From: Chara braunii | Lineage: Eukaryota > Streptophyta > Charophyceae > Charales > Characeae | Length of the DNA: 31,979 nucleotides | Assembly (NCBI GenBank): GCA_003427395.1 | Contig: BFEA01000018.1 | Span: 2,841,914-2,873,892 of the forward strand | Reading direction: 5' to 3' | In this document: positions 18,595-30,391 of the stretch, one piece after another | How the letters are laid out: each line of letters starts with the position of its first letter | How positions within the stretch are numbered: the first letter of the stretch is position 1 | Made by a program: the position numbers and the translations under genes | The notes under the pieces: model-generated | Databases searched by the model: none | What the model was told of the DNA's origin: nothing | What the model saw: the letters and a program-made list of their open reading frames with translations, nothing else

Positions 18595-19104
18595 NNNNNN
18601 NNNNNNNNNNNNNNNNNNNNNNNNNNNNNNNNNNNNNNNNNNNNNNNNNNNNNNNNNNNNNNNNNNNNNNNNNNNNNNNNNNNNNNNNNNNNNNNNNNNN
18701 NNNNNNNNNNNNNNNNNNNNNNNNNNNNNNNNNNNNNNNNNNNNNNNNNNNNNNNNNNNNNNNNNNNNNNNNNNNNNNNNNNNNNNNNNNNNNNNNNNNN
18801 NNNNNNNNNNNNNNNNNNNNNNNNNNNNNNNNNNNNNNNNNNNNNNNNNNNNNNNNNNNNNNNNNNNNNNNNNNNNNNNNNNNNNNNNNNNNNNNNNNNN
18901 NNNNNNNNNNNNNNNNNNNNNNNNNNNNNNNNNNNNNNNNNNNNNNNNNNNNNNNNNNNNNNNNNNNNNNNNNNNNNNNNNNNNNNNNNNNNNNNNNNNN
19001 NNNNNNNNNNNNNNNNNNNNNNNNNNNNNNNNNNNNNNNNNNNNNNNNNNNNNNNNNNNNNNNNNNNNNNNNNNNNNNNNNNNNNNNNNNNNNNNNNNNN
19101 NNNN
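18595..19104. other. Assembly gap (510 undetermined bases)
   Basis: This is a continuous run of N. Reading frames drawn through it mean nothing. Confidence 0.99.
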
Positions 19105-19298
19105 GATAAGTAATCAACGACAATTTTATCTTTTTATTTTTTTCTCCTTCTTATTTTTTTTCTTCCTCGTTTCTTTTCTTTTATCTTCTTCTTCTTCTTC
19201 TTCTTCTTCTTCTTCTTCTTCTTCTTCTTCTTCTCCTCCTCTCCCGCCGTCGCGATCCCCCCCCCGACTACGATTCCCCCCCGATCCCAATCTCCCCC
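19105..19298 (+). repeat. Gap-flanking repeat, right copy, then C-rich junction
   Basis: 19105-19236 repeats 18468-18594, with one T/C change before the (TTC)n tract. It then passes through CTCC and CCCCCGA-rich sequence into the start of C2. The TCCCCCGACTTCG at the junction resembles the CCCCCCGACTTCG of block A' near 15110. Confidence 0.85.
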
Positions 19299-21514
19299 GA
19301 CTTCGTAAGTTCATCTTCAGAGACCCTGACCTAGTTCCCACAATGACCAGGAAGAAAGAAAAGAAAGGACAGTGATCCAGTAAGAGGACGGTTCCAAAAA
19401 ATTGAGAGTAAGCACAGTGAGACAGTAAGACACTGAAAATTACTAAGGTTTGACAGACATTGATTATTCCTGCATGATCAGTTCAATGTGTTAATTTTCA
19501 GCATGTCAGGTTTGACATCAGAAACTTGAGAAAAATCTTCCAGATGATTTGCGTTCGTCTGTACATCTGAACTAATTTTCCTCAAGAGATAAAGAGATCA
19601 AAGTTATTGATGCAGAGTCACAATCGATCCATGAGTATCCTACCTCTGAGCAGGGAACAACTTTACAGTGGAAAGGGTGATGAAAGACCATCCTTCAGAA
19701 TATTAATGCAGTATCTAGTTCAGAGAATTCATGGTTGTGACACATCAAAAGGTAATCAGTATTGATTCCTTATAATTAAAAGAGTCTGACAAGCTCAAAA
19801 AAGTTCAGCTCTATTTGATCAGAGAGTTGTCACTAGAGACTTCTTGCCGGCTAAGTTGCCTGTCCGAGAAAACTATTAAGAAGCTGGACATACAGAGGTT
19901 CAACCCTGTTTGACCAGAGAGTTGTCAACTGGGGGACTTCGTGTTTCTTGGCTAAGTTGCCTACCTTCAATTTCAGACGAGGGAATGAACCTCTATGGAA
20001 CCAGTATCTCTATGCTTTCTTGAGGTTGATGGAAGGTCTCTTGGAAGTACTCTCATGTGAGGGAAGGGACCCCTCTAGGATCTGCATTTTGTATTCCCTA
20101 AGGCTGAAGGGAGGTCTCAAGGGAATACATTATCGACTGTTGCTTGTTGCTGTTCAGTGCCTCTTGAGACTGAAGGGATATCTCTTAAGAAATGTTTGTT
20201 CTGTTATCTGGGGCATTGATGGTTTGACTGTGGGCATGAGATGTATGTTGATTGTCTGTGCCTGGAATTGCTTCTCTAACCTAAAGATGCATTGATTGAC
20301 GGGGCTAATCAAAACCTGACCGCAATAGGTTGCAATCTGGTGGGGTCAGCAAGTCCCCGACGCGAGTGTCAAATTCCGTAGTTGACTTAGGCTAAGACTC
20401 CGGGGGGCTGGTCAGTGAGGTCAAAAGGGGTCGGCTGGAACCCTACCGCAGTCAGAGGATGCAATCCAGTGAGGTTCGCCAGAGCCTGGAATTGTGGTTA
20501 GACCGGGTCCCACGTTTGAAAATCTGGGCGGGGCAGCCAACGCCCTAGGTNAAAAACTGGCGGGTGAGCCGGTTCCCGACCTTAGTGGTCAAATTCGGGT
20601 ACGAGGCAGTTTGAATGGCGGGAGGTCTACTGTCATAGGGTGACCAGACCCGCTATAGTCTAGGTGTCCTGGCGAGAGTGCCAAAGGGTTGCNATACTCG
20701 AGTAGTGGGTATGGTGNTCCTGACCTNGAGGCAGGNTGAAGGGGNTGTCAAAACNAATGGTCTAATTAGTCCTGGTTTGAGGCNGGNCGAATAAGGTATG
20801 TCAGATTGANGGGAGGTCTGTCATNCCTGGCCAGTGGTCGGCCGAAACNANGGCAATCAGTAACTCTTGGGTAAAGGGACTTTTCGTTTTATTCTACTAT
20901 TTTTTTTATGGGTTTGCATTTTATTTGTTCTATTTTATTATTGTTTGGTGATTGTATATCAGGGAGTNTGCATGTTGAGAACTTGTGGTTTGCANGTCTA
21001 AGCAGGTTCACATGAAGTTCCCAGACCAGAGAAAGAAAAAGGGGTTTTGTATCCCCTTCTATTTATCTGAGAAGCATAAAAAATGCCTCACTCAGATCAG
21101 GGAAAGAAAACAGGGTTTGGTATCCCCGACGGTCACTTGAGAAGTTGAGAAGACATCTCACTCAAGCCAGAGAACAGAAAAAGGGTTTGGTATGCCCTGT
21201 CCCCAGCATGACGGACAAAATGAGTGTCACAAACATTGATANCAGATTGACAATACCCTCGATTTTGCGGCCAAGATGAAGGATGAGGTAACTTTCTGCT
21301 GTAAAATTTCAAACAGGAATCAGAATTTCGGAATGGCGAGAGTTCAAAGCCAACAGGAAATGAGAAAAAGAAATATAATCCTTCTTTGAATTATTTGGTG
21401 GGCGACAAGCGGCCTGGTTCACGAGGAACCTACATCCCTGGCCTTAAGGTATTCAAACTCTCAAGCCAGAAACGTTGTGAGATGTAACATTATCTCGTAA
21501 AAAAAGAGNAAAAT

Positions 21515-21985
21515 TCAAAAGTTTAAGAGAAAGTCGCGCTTGTACAGGATGTAAAAGACGGCCATGAACTCGACTTGAAGTACAGAAAGAAGAACAAAGA
21601 TGTAGAGAAGGGTACAACTACTAATGTGAGAGATAGAAGAGGTTGTACATGGGACATAAGATGGAGGGACCATCACAAGGGCCCTAGTTGATGCTGGAGT
21701 TGTGGAAACTCTGGGAGAATAAGGAGGGGAAGAGGTGCTGGGTGCGCCATAGCATGCTTCAAACTTCTTCTGAAAATATTCCATCCTCGTGGGGGATGGG
21801 GTTCTCTCGTACCAGCCCACAAATGGTTAGCGTTGATATGGTCTCATATGAGAGCCATATCCTCGCGTTTCCTCTTCCTCATCCTCAGAACTAAACTTGC
21901 GTCGTCCTCGAGCCGGTGACTCTTCGTGCGTCTTTCCCGCTCTTCCACCTTTTTCTCTTCCCTGTCCCGTACGCGCCTCAGGCAT
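21515..21985 (-). pseudogene. Second copy of the Arg/Ser/Pro-rich reading frame
   Basis: It starts MPEARTGQGREKGGRAGK and has the same in-frame TAA (21829-21827) and the same continuation as 5519-5989. A few residues differ, including R to K, R to C and F to L. Sharing the stop means the interruption is older than the duplication, or that the region is not translated as one frame. The upstream TTTTTCAG splice-acceptor candidate is also kept. Confidence 0.4.
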
Positions 21986-23696
21986 GTTGTAAGACGAAGT
22001 TGCCGCTGAAAAAGAAAGTGAGAAGAAGAGGGTGCACCACAAAGGAAATCGAGACTAGGATAATACTGCAAGCAGGAGAAGCACACTATTAAGAGAGAAA
22101 GGTGACTACGGGGAGCATATGGCACTGTTACGACCTCCTGGGAAAAAAAAGAAGGAAAAGGTGATCGACGCAATAAAAGAGGAACCAATCGTCAATGCAA
22201 AACTGTTACGGAAACCTCACTATAGATTAGTGTGAGAATGAATGAGTCAGACTCGGTTCTCGCTGTTTTATACTACGTGCTGCTGCTTCTTTTGGCCCGA
22301 CGGGGACGCTGGGTGGGGGTTTGGTATTATGTCGGAGGGTGCTGTCGCGCGTGGTGGTCCTGCACCCTGCTGGGATTTATTTTCGAAGATCAACTAGTCA
22401 CCACTCCAACCGTGCGCACGTGCTATACCTCTCACGACGCCCTGCGACAGGTCGGGACGTCGCGAGGTACAAATTACCTCTACTCGAGGGGCTGTCACCA
22501 CCCTCAGGTAGGCATATCCCCGCTGAGCGACCGGCCCACGTACGAAGGCTGTTACATGCCTGAGTAGAGGTAGGTCGGCCGAGGGCGTTTGCTCGATCGC
22601 TGTAGCATAAAGTGGGGTACGCTCGGTAAGACGCCTATGACTGACTCGTTAGCTATTCAGGTCGAACTTTGAGCTGACCGTCTATTCCCGCTTTATGTTT
22701 CCAAGACACATTCTCCTTCTGACCTCTTATGATCAATGTACGAAACTTGTTACTACCAAAGATGTTCTACTCTACTCAACGTATGACTGATCATCAGATA
22801 GTGTATAAGACTTGATTATGAATAGCGAGTTATTACCGTAGGGAACCCTTCCCACTTTCACAAGTACTGAGTATCCAAACTCTTCACGATGTCAATTCCA
22901 ATCCAGCCCAAATCATGCACAAAACAGACCTGCACAACATAATGCAAAGACAGTTCACATGCCATGCACTAACGACGTCAACCATCAACCATTGGTATTG
23001 TCCCTCACTCCCCAAACCATGCTTGACAGCTCTATCTTTCTTGAGATGCAAGCCCAACCCCCTCACATTTATTCAAAGGACCTTTGAGAGTGACCAAGAC
23101 CATTTAGGCAATGACCACAGGTGACAGTTTTACTGACCACAGGGTTTGATTTTAGGTGTAGGTATCAAGCCAAGCTGAAAAAGTTGAATCGGCAACGACC
23201 GATCTGTTATCGAGTGATAACAGAAAATTTGAGTCCTTTATGTAGGACTTCTCCTTCAATTGCAGTAGACCAGAGCAAAGACCTGCACACACACAGGTCA
23301 ACAAGGATACAACATTCCCACTCGACTTCCCACATATTGATATCAAAGTGTCAAACCCGTAGATCTGGTTTGAGAGCTTTTGGATCAACATCTTAAAGTC
23401 TAACCCCTAACTTCTATCTTACCCTGAGTCGTATGTCACTCCTCCTCCTTTTATTTTAAGGTGTTTCTTGCCTATGTCCTACGTCGTCTTTTAGGGAAAT
23501 TCATATTTTTCCTTCCTTCCAATTCTCGCATTTTCTCTCATGCAGGAAAGCACACTCTTTGGTGCTTATGCAGTAATCTGGCTGAGATCAACTCAAACCA
23601 GTTGGCGGTTTCTCCCTTAGGAGTCTATCAATGAACTAAGACTACGTGGAATCCTTTTTTGTCTAATCCTTTTTCCCTTTCTCTTCTTCTTGCCCT

Positions 23697-24725
23697 GACA
23701 TACGCAAGTAGTGGGCTGATTCACCCGGGAATCTTCCACTACTTGATCAATTCCAAACAATCTGCTAGTCAGAAGAATAGTCGAGTCGCCCCAACGGGAG
23801 CATTCAATCACTCTTCATAGTCCACGAAGCCTTCATGTCATCAAACAATTCAAGCAATCGTGCGCGAGTGACCGAATAACCCACAAGTGAGTATTAGTTA
23901 TAATAAGTGTTTCCAAAACGCATTTCAGATTCAGGTGTCAATTTAGAGCTCAAGCTAGTAATAGGCGGCCTTCCCGGAAACCTCCTATTACTCCTTGATC
24001 AAAGCTCAGTTTATCATCTCAAGTGTAATAGGATGACCCTACGGGAGTCACCCTACTACTTACTTAGAGTCAAACGAGTCAGGACTAAGTCAGTGGGCTT
24101 AGACAAGCCGAAGCGCCTTACTTGGTACGTTAGGGTGTAGCCAAGCAGGTTATAGGATGACTCTACGGGAGCCTCCTATATTCGGTTTGAAAGTTACGAG
24201 ATCGAACGTTAGTACTCATTTATGCCACCTGTCAGCCATACCTAGACAAATAGTAGGATTACTCACCCGATAGTATCCCTCTACTGCCTAAACACAATCA
24301 CCATTTCTTCATTAGTAGACCTCTGAATCAAACAAATATTAGGATAACCTTCCCGGGAGTTGCCCTACTTCTAATTTGATGAGTAGGAGATCAGTCAACT
24401 TTCACGGAAGCCGACCAGATTCACTTAGACTTGGGAGTTCGTGTACTCACCCAGAAGTACTTAATTCCCTTCCTAATTTTAGTCAAATCAAGTAATAGGA
24501 GAACCCCACGGGAGCTTCCCATAATCTGATTCAATGTTAATTAGACAAACCATTAGTAATTTAAACAAACCAACCTCTTAGTTATACTAAAACAAGTAGC
24601 AAGGCTTACTCACCCGGGAGTATCCCCTTTATTTGGCCAAACATAATCAACTCATTCTTTCCTTGTTAGTTGATCCTCAGATAAAACAAAGTATTAAGAT
24701 AACCCTCCCAGGAGTCACCTTAATA
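23697..24725 (+). repeat. Truncated second copy of the covarying hairpin array
   Basis: It corresponds to 7700-8728. In the first hairpin CAAGTAGTGG (23705-23714) pairs perfectly with CCACTACTTG (23736-23745), whereas the other copy has one T there (wobble). C2 ends before the hairpins equivalent to 8871-9235. Confidence 0.75.
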
Positions 24726-24788
24726 TCAGTTTGATGCGTAGGAGATCAAGATCACTTTTAGGTTAGTCGTCCTGATCGTTCATTTGTT

Positions 24789-26343
24789 GTGTTTATGTGT
24801 CCGTGTGTGTGTGTGTGTGTGTTATGTGTGTGTGCGCTCGGATTCCGCAGCTATCTCATGCTACTTCTATTTGAAGAATGAGCGAAATCGAGTGAATCTA
24901 CTACTAACAAAATCGAATGTATCTAGCGCTAGATCATAGAAGCATACACTATCACCATGTGTGTGTGTGTGTGTGTGTGAGTGTGTATGAGTGTGTGTGG
25001 GTATAGCAATCGCGGTTTGATCCACGATATACCGCTGATAGGATAACTTAATCGAATGAATCTACTATAGGAACATGGAGAGATACACTGCCACACTCGA
25101 AATGTGTGTGTGTGTGTGTGCGGAAACCGGCCGAGTGTCTCACTACTACTTTCCCCGTGAGGAGGAGCAGACCACAGAGAGAAAAGATGATCTCGCAGAA
25201 GTAGCGCGGGTCTGAGAAACGAATCTGCGTGCTGGACAAACGGGGGAGGTGCACAAAAGAGGAGAGAATGACATCGTATGAGAGAGGAGGTCGTGGAAGG
25301 TAGAGGAAGGAGAGGGAGGAGAGGGGGAGTAGAGAGAAGGAGGAAAGAAGAGAGAAAGTGTACACGTGTAAGGGGTGATAAAGTGAAGATAGAAGGGGGA
25401 GTAGAGAAAGTATGCAGGAATGTGCGCGCAGATGTTCGGAGAGCGGGCGCGCAATGAGAGAAGGAAGACAGTCATCATGAGGAAGGAAAAGCGGAGAGGG
25501 AGGAGAAAGTGGTCGGAAACTTACCTGCGAAGCAATGAACGGGGTCCGACGTGAATCGATGCGCTGTATGAAGAAGCGCAGATAAGAGGGCTCTTTGCTC
25601 CTTGTGATAAGGGTGTTGTCATGCTGCCGCGGCACAGGTGGCCTAACCTGTCATCCACGTGGTTGGCCTTATACGTAAGAGGTGATGAACAGGCGGAGTT
25701 TTCCTTACTTTCCGTTTTTTGTTTTTTTTTTTTGTCTTTTCCCGTCTTTGCGCTCCGAATTCCAATGTGATAATATATATATATATATGTAGGTATATAT
25801 AATATATATATATATATAGATATACTTTTTCGAAACAATATGCCCTGCGCTATGCAGAATGGGGCACAGGGTGGTCTTTTGGTGTGTGTGACGTCTGTGA
25901 GTTCGGGATCGAGGTTGTGAGTAGCGAGAGACATACCTGGTGCTGGAAGCGTGCGACATTGGTCGCCATATGCTCGTACTTCGGGAATGTTGTTGACGTT
26001 ATCTTTTGGCATCATAGTATAGGCTAGGTAGGATCTGCCACATGTAGTCTGGGCGTCGAGCGTCGGGGTAGGATACCAACATTGGTTCCTCGTTGATGAT
26101 GAGNAGACTATTCCAGCACTGTCGAATATGAGTATTTGTTGTGCTCATAGGTGATGGGATTCGTGACGCAACTCTGTTGTTGGTCCGATGTCACGACTAT
26201 TTGGNCTTATGNGTATGATGCTGTTTGATTTCTGAAGTTTAATGTTGCACATTTTCCTTGCATTTGTATTATTTNAATTTATTATGTCTTTTATTATTAT
26301 TATCATTGATTGACTGGTATTATCGTTATTATTATTCAAGTTA

Positions 26344-26432
<89 letters not shown>

Positions 26433-28245
26433 TATTAACGGAAAATAGATTGCTATAATTACCGATCTCAGACGCGGAATGCCTAGTAAACATGAGTCAT
26501 CAGCTCATGTTGATCACGTCCCTACCCCTTTTCATGCTGCCATCACTTCAGCTGACTGAGAGGTCCCGTGATGAGTAACTGTTTGGATCGCAGCATTCTC
26601 AGCGGTTTGTCACTGAGGGTGTTGTGCGAAGTTCATTGAGCCTGATCAGTTGGAAGATGGGAAAGGGGAGATAAAGAGAAAAGGAGGAATGAAGAAAACG
26701 AAAAGGGGAGAGACAAACAAACAAACAGAAGGAAGACAAACAACTACAGACAGACGAGGACCAACCTGAACAAAAACAGAAAGAAGCATAAAGACAAACA
26801 AAAACAGTCAAGCAGAAACACACAGTCATGCAAACAGTTAGACACAAGAGCAGGCAAATACAGGCAGCCAAACAGACAATGGCAGACAGACAGAAACAGA
26901 TACACAGGACAGACAAAAACAGACAGACACAAACAGATGTCGACCGATAGACAAAAGGGACAGGCACCAACAGTCAGACAGACTAGTACAAACAGACTGA
27001 CTGCGGTAGAAGAACACAGAGAAATGGGACGAAGGGTGATCTCTTGGGTATATGTGGCACCTGTGAAAGAGGGGGAACGAGATGGTAAGTGAGGCGAAAG
27101 ACTTACCTGGCTCTAGAACCATACGACACTGGATACTGTAAGCCCACACCTCGGGAGAGTCTTTGTAAGAAGGAGCTGCCATCTGTAGTCCAGCGCCGAA
27201 ACGCAAGGTAGGACACCAACGTTGGCTCTAATGATGATGATGATGATGAGAGGGCACTTACCTTGTATTGGCAATAGTCTGCATAAGCGAAGTCTTCAGG
27301 TACTTCGATTTGTCACTGATGTCAACAGTTGCATTGTCAATCTGTAGGCTGTAGTGGTCATGTAGGGGTAGGCTGGGCGCCGAGCGCCAGATAGGATATC
27401 AATGTCGGTTCTTCATTGATGATGATGATGAGACTTTACCAGCATTGTCAATCCTGAGCCCTTGGTGTCTTCCTATTTAGTGAAACCAATGAAGCAATTT
27501 TGTTGTTGATACGAGGTCAAGACTATCCGGCCTCATATGTATGATGTTGTTTTGATTGCTGGAGTTCGCTCTTGCTCACTTTCCTTGCACTAGATGGGAT
27601 CTGCCATCTGTATTCTGGGCACCGAGCGCCAGATAGGATGTCAGCATTGATTCTTCATTGATAATGAGGATGATGGGATTTCACCAGCACTGTCAACTAT
27701 GAGCTCTCGACACATTCCTGTTCGTGAAACTCAGGGTACAATTTTGTTGTTGGTTCAAGATCACAACTTTTTGGTCTTGCGTGAATCATGATGTTTGTTT
27801 GCTGAAATTCGTTATTACTCAGTATTATTATTATTATTATTATTATTTATTAGTAGTAACAATAGTGGTAGTATTTGTAAAATCAGACTTACTTTCATTC
27901 ACATTTTACATGCGTGCAAAACAACAGCACAGCAAACTGCCGACAAACACACGGATTCAAAGCTCAGAGATATGGCGAGCAAGAGCGCAGATTGAATACA
28001 ATATTCACGACGAAAATGGTTATGGCATGTCCAACAACCAACAACTATCTGTTAGTACACACATGACAACTATCTGTTAGTACACACATGATCACCCTGG
28101 GAATCTCACATTATTACAGACNGACGAACAAGCTCGTACACAATGAAGAAACAAAAACACACAGAAATACAACAGTCATAGGCAGACATACACAGTCCTA
28201 GGTAGACATGAACAGTTCTATATGGTAGATGCTGACTGAACTAAT
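24789..28245 (-). repeat. Block E2, inverted copy of block E
   Basis: It is the reverse complement of 10563-14041. It begins at GTGTTTATGTGTCC (matching 14041 downward) and ends in ACTAAT, a 6-bp overlap with the next fragment. It carries the exon-like segments, donors, pyrimidine tracts (as purine here) and microsatellites in mirror order: (GT)n near 24799 and 24957, (TA)n near 25772, (TTA)n at 26345-26431. Confidence 0.93.
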
Positions 28246-28335
28246 CTGACTAGCCTTGGGATGAAAATTAAGTACTCCCGGGTGAGTACACGAACTCCTA
28301 AGTCTAGGTCGATCTGTGCGACTTCCGTGTAAGTC
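28240..28335 (-). repeat. 96-bp inverted fragment of block D
   Basis: It is the reverse complement of 8825-8920, including the GTACTC/GAGTAC hairpin of the array. It is joined on the left to E2 with ACTAAT shared, and on the right to the truncated RT at AAGTC. Confidence 0.9.
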
Positions 28336-29165
28336 CAGTCAGGTTCTACTTTTGAAGTCTCTCTAGGACCACCTTTACCCCTTCAGCATGTTCCCAAACA
28401 AACTTTCTGACTCCATCAGCAACCAAAGTTTCATCTCTTACTATAGGTCCCTTCACATGATTATCATCAATATAAGGGCTGGTTATCTCAGGTGAGATAT
28501 CCTGCATGACTTGGATCCTATCCCTTTGAACCACTGTCACACCATTGGTCCAACCTTGAGGTACCACACACATTTGAATGAGGCCTCTCGGCGTGTACAT
28601 GGCAGTTATTGGCCGGCTAGTGGGATCAATAGGAAACTGATCACAGTCAGAATACAAATCAATTAAGGAATAAATGCATCGACCAGCAAAGAATTCAGAA
28701 AGGAGATCGGCATTAGGGAGGTTACCAACATCACGTACCGTTACTTAGTTGAGCTTCTGAAGATTCTGTATCCACCTCAATCCAGCCCCTGGTTTCCAAA
28801 AGCAAAACCAGTGGTTAGAGTACGGTCCATCAGCAGGTTCAGCAACATTAGATGCAATTTTCTTATCAAGATACTTTACAAGTTTTGCCTCTTCTTTCAA
28901 GGCATACTTGGTTGGCCTGTCATTCCATGGAATATGATAAACTGTCCAGATTTTTGCCATTTTGATCATATCCACGTCCAATCACCCTCTTTCCTCACCA
29001 TTAATAGAGAATGCATCATATTCCCTTAATGCTTTGATAATTTTTTTTTCCTTTTCCAGTGTCTCGTAAGAATCTTCTTCTATTAGGATTGTCAACGGGT
29101 TCTTCTTCACCCCCTTGGGCTTGTACTTTTTTTTTGACCCAGTGACTATTTTCCTAAAAACAAAT
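28336..29165 (-). pseudogene. Ty3/gypsy reverse transcriptase, 5' part, decayed
   Basis: Read on the - strand, one frame runs from a Lys-rich stretch (VTGSKKKYKPKG) through EEERG-type sequence into the RT fingers (WTVYHIPWN, then GPYSNHWFCFWKPGAGLRWIQNLQKLN). The palm follows, with motif A SLIDLYSDCDQF (Asp present), motif B VVPQGWTNGV, and motif C YIDD (28474-28463). In-frame stops are TGA at 28984-28982, TAA at 28747-28745, and TAG just after LERLQK near 28343. Homology ends at 28336, soon after motif C, so thumb, RNase H and integrase are missing. The missing part matches what survives at 1206-3379. Confidence 0.87.
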
Positions 29166-29379
29166 AAGTTGATGTAAACTTTAACTCCATGTTCTCACCA
29201 TTGGCAGTCTCAACAGCCTTTTTAAATGCTTCAATCTGCCCATCTTCATCTTTGAGCTTGGCAAGAGTTTTCATCATCTTTGATATCTGATTGATATCGA
29301 CTGAGACTTCCTCTTTGACTTATTGTTTGCCTTTTCATTTTATTTTTTTTATCCCCTCAACAGACTTTTATCTTCTGAT
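29166..29379 (-). other. Linker between protease and RT
   Basis: It is a Lys/Glu-rich, stop-containing stretch with no domain. By position it is the protease-RT spacer of the polyprotein, probably frameshifted. Confidence 0.45.
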
Positions 29380-29830
29380 TCAGTTGGTTGATATCTTGTG
29401 CTTATGAAAATGGGACGTACAAACCATGAAGGTCTGTTCTTGTGCAGTCTCCGGGTTTTGTAAGTCAATCCAGGACGACCCTTCATGACTAAAGAACTGA
29501 ACCGCTTTCATCTTGTGTAAGAATGGAGTGCCTAAAATACAATCATGGTCTACGTCTGGTACAACGAATCCCAACAGCTCGACTGACATCATCCCAACCA
29601 TGATGGCCAAGTTGTCAATAAACCCTGCGACGAAGAGTTCTCCAGGAATATTACTTACTATTTGTTTCGAAGACCTATCAATAGTCAGGTCACAGACTTC
29701 CATAGCTTTCTAAGAGATAAGTATCATTTCGGCTCCAGAATCCACTAGAGTTCGGATTTTTACCTGATTAATATAGATAGTTAAATACCCACAGTCCATG
29801 GTTGCGAATCTCATTTTACATCCTGGCAGG
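29380..29830 (-). pseudogene. Ty3/gypsy aspartic protease, interrupted
   Basis: The active-site triplet DSG lies at 29742-29734 within RTLVDSGAEMI. The C-terminal motif is DHDCILGTPFL, the ILG signature of retroelement proteases. One TAG at 29712-29710 separates the two halves; otherwise the frame is open. The enzyme would release Gag and Pol proteins from the polyprotein. The catalytic Asp is intact. Confidence 0.8.
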
Positions 29831-30391
29831 GGAAGATCGATCCCAGATAATTAACTTTCATTTTTTTCTTATCAATTAGTTTTTTCAGTTCCTCTCTCAA
29901 CTTTGGTGCTAGTGTCATTGCCTCTTTGAAACACAAAGTCACTTCCGTCTCCTCCAACATTTTTGTAATTACATCTGTAATTACAGTTCATCCTCCAGCT
30001 CACTTTGAATGAATTTTCTCTTTTTCCCTTGCTTATTCTTTTTAGACAGAGGTTCTGGTTTTTTATCATCAAGAATGTTATTTAGAGCCTCTTCGGTCTT
30101 CCTCTTCTTTTCCTCTATCATTTGTGGAGTGAAGCGTGCTTGAAGATTTTTTACTTCTCCTATCACAGCACTGGGTTTCATGATGATTCATGGTGGTAGA
30201 TCACCCTCAAAAGACATCATGTTGACCAAATAGGCAGACTTGCTAGGATAAATTGTCATTAAATCAGAAGGAATCTGAGAAGCAAAACTCTCTCCTAACA
30301 AAAGTTCGCTTGAGGATGCCTTATCGGACATGTCTTCCATTAAAGTTAGGGACTGCAATGGTAAATCAATCAATAAAAAGGGTTCACTAGT
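29831..30391 (-). pseudogene. Gag-protease linker, several stops and a frameshift
   Basis: It continues in frame after the gag stop (TAA at 30394-30392) through LPLQSLTLMEDMSDK, then TGA at 30190-30188, then a Lys/Glu-rich stretch (EEKKRKTEEALNN). It shifts frame at about 30000-30072. No known domain. Confidence 0.55.

Larger units (their letters stand above)
19299..24788 (+). repeat. Block C2, second copy of the 5.5-kb direct repeat
   Basis: It aligns with 3303-8791 throughout, including single N's at equivalent positions (20551, 20693, 20717, 20727). It lacks the preceding integrase and is joined on its right to inverted block E2. It carries the same hairpin clusters at about 20015-20190 and 20979-21211. 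Confidence 0.95.

Noticed and set aside
18135-19123. Reading frames spanning 18135-19109 and 18488-19123
   Set aside because: They run through the N gap and a TTC repeat.
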